Assembly: GCF_001557325.1 (NCBI RefSeq)
Contig: NZ_LSJS01000149.1
Location: 1-13,962, forward strand
DNA: 13,962 bases
Source: Erythrobacter donghaensis
GTDB taxonomy: Bacteria; Pseudomonadota; Alphaproteobacteria; Sphingomonadales; Sphingomonadaceae
Reading direction: 5' to 3'
Part shown: positions 10,198-13,962 of the stretch, piece by piece
Position numbering within the stretch: position 1 is the stretch's first letter
How the letters are laid out: each line of letters opens with the position of its first letter
The notes under the pieces: model-generated
Told to the model about the DNA's origin: nothing
Seen by the model: only the letters and a program-made list of their open reading frames with translations
The model's database searches: none
Made by a program: the position numbers and the translations under genes

Positions 10198-10455
10198 GGA
10201 TGAAAGCCCCTGGTCACAGTGGAGAGAGAAAATGCGTATTGCGGGCGGCCCTAGGCCTGAACGCTTGCGCCAAAGCGACGGTTCTGTGACGATTTCGTGA
10301 CTCGCGCGCAGGGGCCGCGCGGAATCACTGCCAAGACCTTTCGCCGCGCCCCGAAAACCTACGGATTTCCGGCGCTTCCTTGCCGCGGTGTTGCATTGCC
10401 GCAACGCCGCAGCGATTTTATCCGAAAGGGCTTTGCAAGGCCCAGGAGACCCGGT
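10198..10455. other. Gap between oxygenase and receptor genes
   Basis: These 258 bases hold the receptor's 5' leader with an AGGGG ribosome site just before the ATG. Near the oxygenase end there is a weak imperfect hairpin (GGGC 10440-10443 with GCCC 10428-10431 on the minus strand, then TTTCGG). A short direct repeat GTGAC-N6-GTGAC lies around 10286-10301. No convincing -35/-10 pair or gene is visible. Patches such as AGCGATTTTATCC make it more AT-rich than its surroundings, consistent with a promoter region. Confidence 0.4.
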
Positions 10456-11382
10456 TCAGACCAGATTGATCTCGCGCAGGCGCTGCATGAGATAATCATG
10501 CGCGGTGATCGGCGCGGGCGCGGCAGCGGCGTCCTCGCCCACGCATTCGGGCAGCGGCTCGATCAGGAAATCGGGCCGGAAATGGAGGAAGAACGGCATC
10601 GAATAGCGCGCCCGCCGCGCCGCCTCCCCGCGCGGGTTGACCACCCGGTGGGTGGTCGAGCGCAGCTTGCCGTTGGTCTGGCGCTGGAGCATGTCGCCGA
10701 CATTGATCACCAGCGCGCCCGCCGGCACGTCGATCGCGTGCCACTGCCCGTCCTTGGCGAGCAGTTCGAGCCCCGCCTCCTCGGCACCCAGCAGCAGCGT
10801 AATGGTGTTGATGTCCTCGTGCCCCGCCGCACGGATCGCGCCCTCCGGCGCGCCCTCGGCGAGCGGCGGGTAGTGGAGCAGGCGCATCACCGAATTGCCG
10901 TCCTCCACGCTCTTGGCGAAGAAATCGCGCGGGCGGCCGAGGTGCAGCGCGATCGCCTCGAGCACCCGTCCCCCCGCGACCTCGAAGGCGGCGAACAGCG
11001 CACTCATCGTCTCGCGGAAGCCTTCGACCTCGCTCGGCCAGACATTGGGCGCCATGAACGGGCTCAGCGGATGGCCTTGCGGAAGGTCGCGGCCGACGTG
11101 CCAGAACTCCTTCAAGTCGAACACCTCGGCGTCCTTGGCCTTCTCGGTGCCGAACGGAGTGTAGCCGCGCGCGCCGCCGCCGCCTGCGATCTTGTAGGCG
11201 CGCTTCACTTCGTCGGGCAGGGCGAAGAAGGCCTTCGACACCCGCTCGGCCTCGTCGATCAGTTCTTGCGGAATGCCGTGGTCGCGAACCACGGCGAAAC
11301 CATATTCGCCAAAGCTGCGGCCGAGTTCGTCGGCGATGGTTTCGAGCGGCTGGGCGAGGCTTACGGAGGCGATGTCGATCAT
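10456..11382 (-). CDS. 2-oxoglutarate/Fe(II)-dependent oxygenase, isopenicillin N synthase-like family
   Basis: A 308-residue soluble non-haem iron oxygenase. The N-terminal DIOX_N-like region (about 2-110) has FGEYGFAVVRDHGI and ARGYTPFGTEKAKD. The catalytic jelly roll (about 163-270) carries the 2-His-1-Asp iron triad H188 and D190 (AAGHEDINTITLLLG) and H245 (RSTTHRVVNP). R259 and S261 (RYS) match the RxS motif that binds 2-oxoglutarate in this family. The DMLQRQTNGKLRSTTHRV block is typical of IPNS-like and plant-type dioxygenases. The substrate cannot be read from sequence; family members hydroxylate or ring-modify small molecules including amino acids, hormones, nucleobases and antibiotics. 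ATG 11382 was chosen over a longer open frame because homology starts there and AAGGG lies about 7 bases upstream. It follows the nucleoside transporter by 65 bp on the same strand, so the two are probably co-transcribed. Confidence 0.92.
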   Translation of the reverse strand: MIDIASVSLAQPLETIADELGRSFGEYGFAVVRDHGIPQELIDEAERVSKAFFALPDEVKRAYKIAGGGGARGYTPFGTEKAKDAEVFDLKEFWHVGRDLPQGHPLSPFMAPNVWPSEVEGFRETMSALFAAFEVAGGRVLEAIALHLGRPRDFFAKSVEDGNSVMRLLHYPPLAEGAPEGAIRAAGHEDINTITLLLGAEEAGLELLAKDGQWHAIDVPAGALVINVGDMLQRQTNGKLRSTTHRVVNPRGEAARRARYSMPFFLHFRPDFLIEPLPECVGEDAAAAPAPITAHDYLMQRLREINLV

Positions 11383-11384
11383 GA

Positions 11385-11412
11385 CCGCGCCCTTACACCC
11401 GTGCGGGCGCGG
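11385..11412 (-). promoter_or_regulatory. Hairpin covering the oxygenase ribosome-binding site
   Basis: CCGCGCCC (11385-11392) and GGGCGCGG (11405-11412) form a perfect 8-bp stem with a 12-base loop. In minus-strand mRNA the 3' arm overlaps the GGG of the AAGGG ribosome site and ends 3 bases before the oxygenase ATG. It could limit translation unless opened by ribosomes coming from the transporter gene, or it could simply be a GC-rich intergenic structure. Confidence 0.35.
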
Positions 11413-11447
11413 CTGCCAAGAGGTTGTGGCACGGCGCCGGAGGGGCG

Positions 11448-12929
11448 TCAGTAGGGCAGGAACAGGCTGGCGAGCGCCGCGCTCATGAGGTTGGCGAGGC
11501 TCCCCGCGGCGAGCGCCTTCAGCCCCAGCTTGGCGATCACCGGACGCTGGTTGGGTGCGAGCCCGCCGGTCACCGCCATCTGGATCGCGATCGAGGAGAA
11601 ATTGGCGAAACCGCACAAGGCAAAGGTGATGATCGCACGGCTGCGCTGGGTCAGCTCTCCCGCCTGCATCTGACCGAGGTCGATGAAGGCGACGAATTCG
11701 TTGAGGACGATCTTGGTGCCGAACAATCCGCCCGCGATCTGCGCCTGGTTCCAGTCGGAGATGCCGATCAGGTACATCACGGGCGCGAACAGGTAGCCGA
11801 GCAGCTTCTGGAAGCTCAGGCCCTCGAACCACGCCGCGGTCGCCGGATCGAGCGGCGCGCCGATCCCGGCCGCGAGCTGGACGATCCCCCCGCCCAGCCC
11901 GGCGAGCATGCCGTTGGCGAGCGCCACCAGCGCGACGAACACCATCACCATGGCGCCGACCGCGACCGCCAGCTTGACCCCGGTCTGGGTGCCCTGTGCG
12001 GCCGCTTCGATGATGTTGGCGGGGCGCTGGCCTTCTTCGAAGGTTTCGGCCGCGCTCACCTCGTCGGTCTTGAGCCCGCCCTCGAGGATCGCCGCCGGGC
12101 CGACCGCGCTGATCCGGGCCTGGGGGAGTTCGACCTCCTGCCCGTTCTCGTCATACATGACCACGCGCGTCGCCTCGGTGAGGGTATTGGGGCGCCCGCG
12201 CGCCCGCGCCACCGCGGCCGCGGCGACCGCGCCATCATAGCCTGGCCCTTTCTGCGGGTCGTCGGGCATGATGATCTTGGCCATCAGGATCCCGCCGGGC
12301 GCCGACATGAAGGCGGCGGCGAGCAGGAAGGGCACGGCCTCGGCGCCGATGAAGCTGGCATAGGCGGCAAGGATCGTGCCGGCGACCCCCGCCATCCCCA
12401 CCGCCATCAGCGTGAACAGGCCCGAGGGGCTCAGGGCGGCCAGATAGGGCCGCACCACCAGCGGGCTTTCCGACTGGCCGACGAAGATGTTCGCCGCCGC
12501 GCCCAGGGCCTCGACCTTGCTGATCCCGGTGATCCACCCGATCGCGCCCCCCACCCAGCGCACCAGCCGCTGCATGATGCCGAGGTGATAGAGGATCGAG
12601 ACGATCGCGGCGAAGAACACGATCACCGGCAGCGCGGCGATCACGAAGGTGTTGGCGAAGGGGTTGTTCTCCATCGGCCCGAACACCGATGTGATCCCGA
12701 CCTTGGAGAAATCGAGCAGCGCGATCACGCCGCTGGAAAGTCCGCCGATCACCGTCACGCCCGCATCGGTGCGCAGCACGACCAGTGCGGTGACCGCCTG
12801 GAGCGCGAAGGCCGAACTCACGACGCGCAGATTGATGTGCCGCCGTCCGGAGGACAGCGCGAAGGCGATGGCGAGAATGGCGAGCACCCCGGCGAGGCTC
12901 AGCAGGGAGGACGTGAGACTTCCGTTCAC
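11448..12929 (-). CDS. Concentrative nucleoside transporter (NupC/CNT family)
   Basis: A 493-residue inner-membrane symporter that imports nucleosides with Na+ or H+. It has an N-terminal Nucleos_tra2_N region (about 10-85), a gate domain (about 95-195) and a C-terminal transport domain (about 305-490). Diagnostic motifs: FSKVGITSVFGP (75-86), NIFVGQSESPLVVRPY (147-162, the substrate-site GQ-[TS]-E-x-P loop), SAPGGILMAKIIMP (209-222), RPANIIEAAAQG (302-313), GTKIVLNEFVAF (404-415) and CGFANFSSI (439-447). Between MPDD (221-224) and RPANIIEAA there is a hydrophilic insertion of about 75 residues, longer than the short loop I recall for Vibrio CNT. The start is GTG 12929: an in-frame TGA lies just upstream and no ATG is available; AAGGA is about 12 bases away, a little distant. 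It is first in a run with the oxygenase and is divergent from the queuosine-precursor transporter across 208 bp. Confidence 0.95.
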   Translation of the reverse strand: MNGSLTSSLLSLAGVLAILAIAFALSSGRRHINLRVVSSAFALQAVTALVVLRTDAGVTVIGGLSSGVIALLDFSKVGITSVFGPMENNPFANTFVIAALPVIVFFAAIVSILYHLGIMQRLVRWVGGAIGWITGISKVEALGAAANIFVGQSESPLVVRPYLAALSPSGLFTLMAVGMAGVAGTILAAYASFIGAEAVPFLLAAAFMSAPGGILMAKIIMPDDPQKGPGYDGAVAAAAVARARGRPNTLTEATRVVMYDENGQEVELPQARISAVGPAAILEGGLKTDEVSAAETFEEGQRPANIIEAAAQGTQTGVKLAVAVGAMVMVFVALVALANGMLAGLGGGIVQLAAGIGAPLDPATAAWFEGLSFQKLLGYLFAPVMYLIGISDWNQAQIAGGLFGTKIVLNEFVAFIDLGQMQAGELTQRSRAIITFALCGFANFSSIAIQMAVTGGLAPNQRPVIAKLGLKALAAGSLANLMSAALASLFLPY

Positions 12930-13137
12930 GGCTGCGACAATTCCTTCGATGCTTCAGAAAGACCCGATCCCCGGCGCGATCACCCCGTCCCGCGCCCAAG
13001 TCGTTCTGGCGTGGCAGTTTGCGAAGGCTCTGGCAAGCCGGATGCGCGGGCGCGCCGTCACAAGCCTGCGGGTAAGCGGCACGGACAGGCCGCGCGGCCG
13101 CTTTTCTTTTGGGCATTCGCTGGGTAGCACGCTTGCG
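12930..13137. promoter_or_regulatory. Divergent promoter region of the nucleoside and queuosine-precursor transporters
   Basis: These 208 bases must supply transcription in both directions. I could not find a convincing -35/-10 pair for either gene; only weak TTG-like hexamers are present. An AAGGA ribosome-site-like motif for the nucleoside transporter is near 12945 on the minus strand. The right part holds the hairpin and T-tract described separately. No RNA gene or ORF with coding character is visible. Confidence 0.5.
13074..13110 (+). terminator. Terminator-like hairpin with T-tract in the leader of the queuosine-precursor transporter
   Basis: AAGCGGC (13074-13080) pairs exactly with GCCGCTT (13097-13103). 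The 16-base loop can form a small inner CGG/CCG stem. The 3' side runs into TTTTCTTTT (13102-13110). This is Rho-independent terminator architecture pointing along the plus strand, 28 bases before the ATG at 13138, with no plus-strand gene upstream that would need terminating. It could be an attenuator. A competing GGCCGCGCGGCC palindrome (13088-13099) overlaps it. I did not see a preQ1 riboswitch consensus. Confidence 0.45.
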
Positions 13138-13857
13138 ATGGACAATTCCGCCCCTGCCGTTCCGGCCGCCGCCCCCTTCGCTGCCACCACGCCCGCGGGC
13201 GTTTCGATGCCGCTGGGGATGTTCGTCTACACCCTGCTCTATGGCGGGATGACGGTGCTGGCCGGCGTGCTCGCCTTCAAGCAGGTGCAGCTGTGGCCGA
13301 CGGCGCTGTCGGTCGAGAGCGGGATCTTCCCCTTCCTGCTGCTGGTGGTGATCTCGAGCACGCTCTCGCAGCTCTACGGGCGCGAGGCGGCCAAGCGGAT
13401 CGTGTGGTGGGGGTTCCTGCCGCTGGGCCTGTCGGCGCTGCTGATGCAGCTGGTGCTGGCGCTGCCCGCGTCTTCCGAGATGCTCGCCTTCCGCCCCGAT
13501 GACCTCGCTGCCTTCGAGCGCGTGCACCAGTCGACCTGGCGCGTGTGGATGGCGGGGCCGGCGAGCTACATCACCTCGCTCCTGCTCAACATCTGGATCT
13601 TCGACCGCCTGCGCGGCAGCGGAGAGGGCGAATCGACGCTCGGGCTGATGGTGCGCGGGGCGATCGCTTCCGCGCTTTCGCAGGCGGTCGATTCGGTGAT
13701 CTTCATCACCCTTGCCTTCTATGGCGAGTTCGACATCACCGACCTGTTGATCGGGCAGGTGCTGGCCAAGGTGTTCCTGAGCCTCGTGCTGGTGCCCTTC
13801 CTGATCACCTTCGGCGTGCGCGCGGCGCACTGGCTGGACGCGCGGAAGGCGGGCTAA
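13138..13857 (+). CDS. Queuosine precursor transporter (VUT/YhhQ family)
   Basis: A 239-residue inner-membrane protein with about six hydrophobic segments (approximately 28-46, 62-78, 92-110, 135-157, 170-193, 204-226). Family-typical features are the TLLYGGMTVLAGVLAFKQV start, VESGIFPFLLLVVISSTLSQLYGR, the polar-in-membrane ASYITSLLLNIWIF, the QAVDSVIFITLAFYG motif, and IGQVLAKVFLSLVLVPF near the end. Known YhhQ/QPTR proteins import preQ0, preQ1 or queuine for queuosine modification of tRNA GUN anticodons; which of these it carries cannot be told here. ATG 13138 is chosen as the longest start with a plausible short N-tail, though its ribosome site is poor; ATG 13207, just before the first membrane segment, is an alternative. 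The open frame running left to 12649 is antisense to the nucleoside transporter and is not coding. Its TAA (13855-13857) overlaps the stop of the opposing gene. Confidence 0.9.
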   Translation: MDNSAPAVPAAAPFAATTPAGVSMPLGMFVYTLLYGGMTVLAGVLAFKQVQLWPTALSVESGIFPFLLLVVISSTLSQLYGREAAKRIVWWGFLPLGLSALLMQLVLALPASSEMLAFRPDDLAAFERVHQSTWRVWMAGPASYITSLLLNIWIFDRLRGSGEGESTLGLMVRGAIASALSQAVDSVIFITLAFYGEFDITDLLIGQVLAKVFLSLVLVPFLITFGVRAAHWLDARKAG

Positions 13858-13962
13858 AGCGCCGCGCCCCACCGCTCCCAGACCAGCGCGGAGAGGCCGA
13901 GCCAGGTGGTGAACATGATCAGGTAGGGCCAGCGGCGCGGCCACAGGCGGGCGACCAGCAGC
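13854..13962 (-). CDS. C-terminal end of an unidentified membrane protein (partial)
   Basis: The minus-strand frame read from 13961 to a TAG at 13856-13854 is open and codes for about 35 residues: LLVARLWPRRWPYLIM followed by FTTWLGLSALVWERWGAAL. Nearly all codons end in G or C, as in the real genes of this window, and the residues alternate a basic/Trp loop with a hydrophobic membrane-like segment, so I take it as the true 3' end of a gene continuing past the right edge. Its stop shares bases with the stop of the queuosine-precursor transporter (CTAA at 13854-13857), a convergent overlap. The family is not recognisable from this fragment. Confidence 0.65.
   Translation of the reverse strand, partial: LLVARLWPRRWPYLIMFTTWLGLSALVWERWGAAL

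Noticed and set aside
7183..10203. A plus-strand open frame of 1006 codons antisense to the TonB-dependent receptor
   Set aside because: Its repetitive Val/Glu/Arg/Gly composition mirrors the receptor codons; the opposite strand has signal peptide, plug, barrel and terminator.
10198..10404. N-terminal extension of the TonB-dependent receptor
   Set aside because: It would bury the signal peptide at residue 70; the ATG at 10197 has a ribosome site and directly starts the signal peptide.
13010..13026. A GG/GC-type sigma-54 promoter look-alike (GTGGCAGTTTGC)
   Set aside because: The spacing between the GG and GC elements is several bases too short for a sigma-54 promoter.
11424..13127. A plus-strand open frame of 567 codons opposite the nucleoside transporter
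   Set aside because: Asp/His/Arg/Gly-rich shadow of a transporter with intact CNT motifs.
12235..13944. A minus-strand open frame of 569 codons antisense to the queuosine-precursor transporter
   Set aside because: Highly charged, His/Gln/Arg-rich sequence that runs through the divergent promoter region; the opposite strand encodes a clear membrane protein.

Overview
This is a chromosomal window of very high GC content with strong G/C third-position bias. It has no insertion sequences, tRNA/rRNA genes or CRISPR arrays. The gene content points to an alphaproteobacterium, most likely Sphingomonadales (Erythrobacter-like). The clues are an HWE-type kinase fused to a receiver, a MASE1 hybrid kinase, a large Oar-like TonB-dependent receptor with a carboxypeptidase-regulatory-like N-terminus, and a VUT-family queuosine-precursor transporter. 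The organism assignment is inference.

Layout. (1) 2-568 (+) is the 3' end of an HWE histidine kinase with a C-terminal receiver. (2) 569-628 is a short gap between convergent genes. It holds a perfect 8-bp hairpin and a 20-bp perfect palindrome that contains the canonical ParB-binding parS 16-mer, so the window probably lies in the origin-proximal part of the chromosome. (3) 629-3294 (-) carries a TonB-like protein, then manC (mannose-1-phosphate guanylyltransferase) and manA (class I mannose-6-phosphate isomerase). The last two overlap by 4 bp and together make GDP-mannose from fructose-6-phosphate, given a phosphomannomutase elsewhere. (4) 3295-3646 is a divergent upstream region. (5) 3647-6652 (+) is a complete hybrid kinase (MASE1-PAS-HisKA-HATPase-REC-Hpt). 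(6) 6653-6849 holds an intrinsic terminator that serves the next, opposing gene. (7) 6850-12929 (-), read from right to left, holds a concentrative nucleoside transporter, a 2-oxoglutarate/Fe(II) oxygenase and the large TonB-dependent receptor. (8) 13138-13857 (+) is a queuosine-precursor transporter, divergent from the nucleoside transporter. Its leader contains a terminator-like hairpin with a T-rich tail. (9) 13854-13962 (-) is the 3' end of an unidentified membrane protein whose stop codon overlaps that of the transporter.

How the genes may work together. The right half combines outer-membrane uptake (TonB-dependent receptor), inner-membrane nucleoside uptake (CNT), a small-molecule oxygenase and queuine/preQ1-type uptake. 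A nucleoside or modified-base scavenging locus is possible, but this rests only on adjacency. The left half is ordinary housekeeping (GDP-mannose supply, signalling). The features most worth checking are the parS site, the hairpin/T-tract in the queuosine-transporter leader, and the enlarged hydrophilic insertion in the nucleoside transporter. I see no clear undescribed multi-gene defence or mobile system here.
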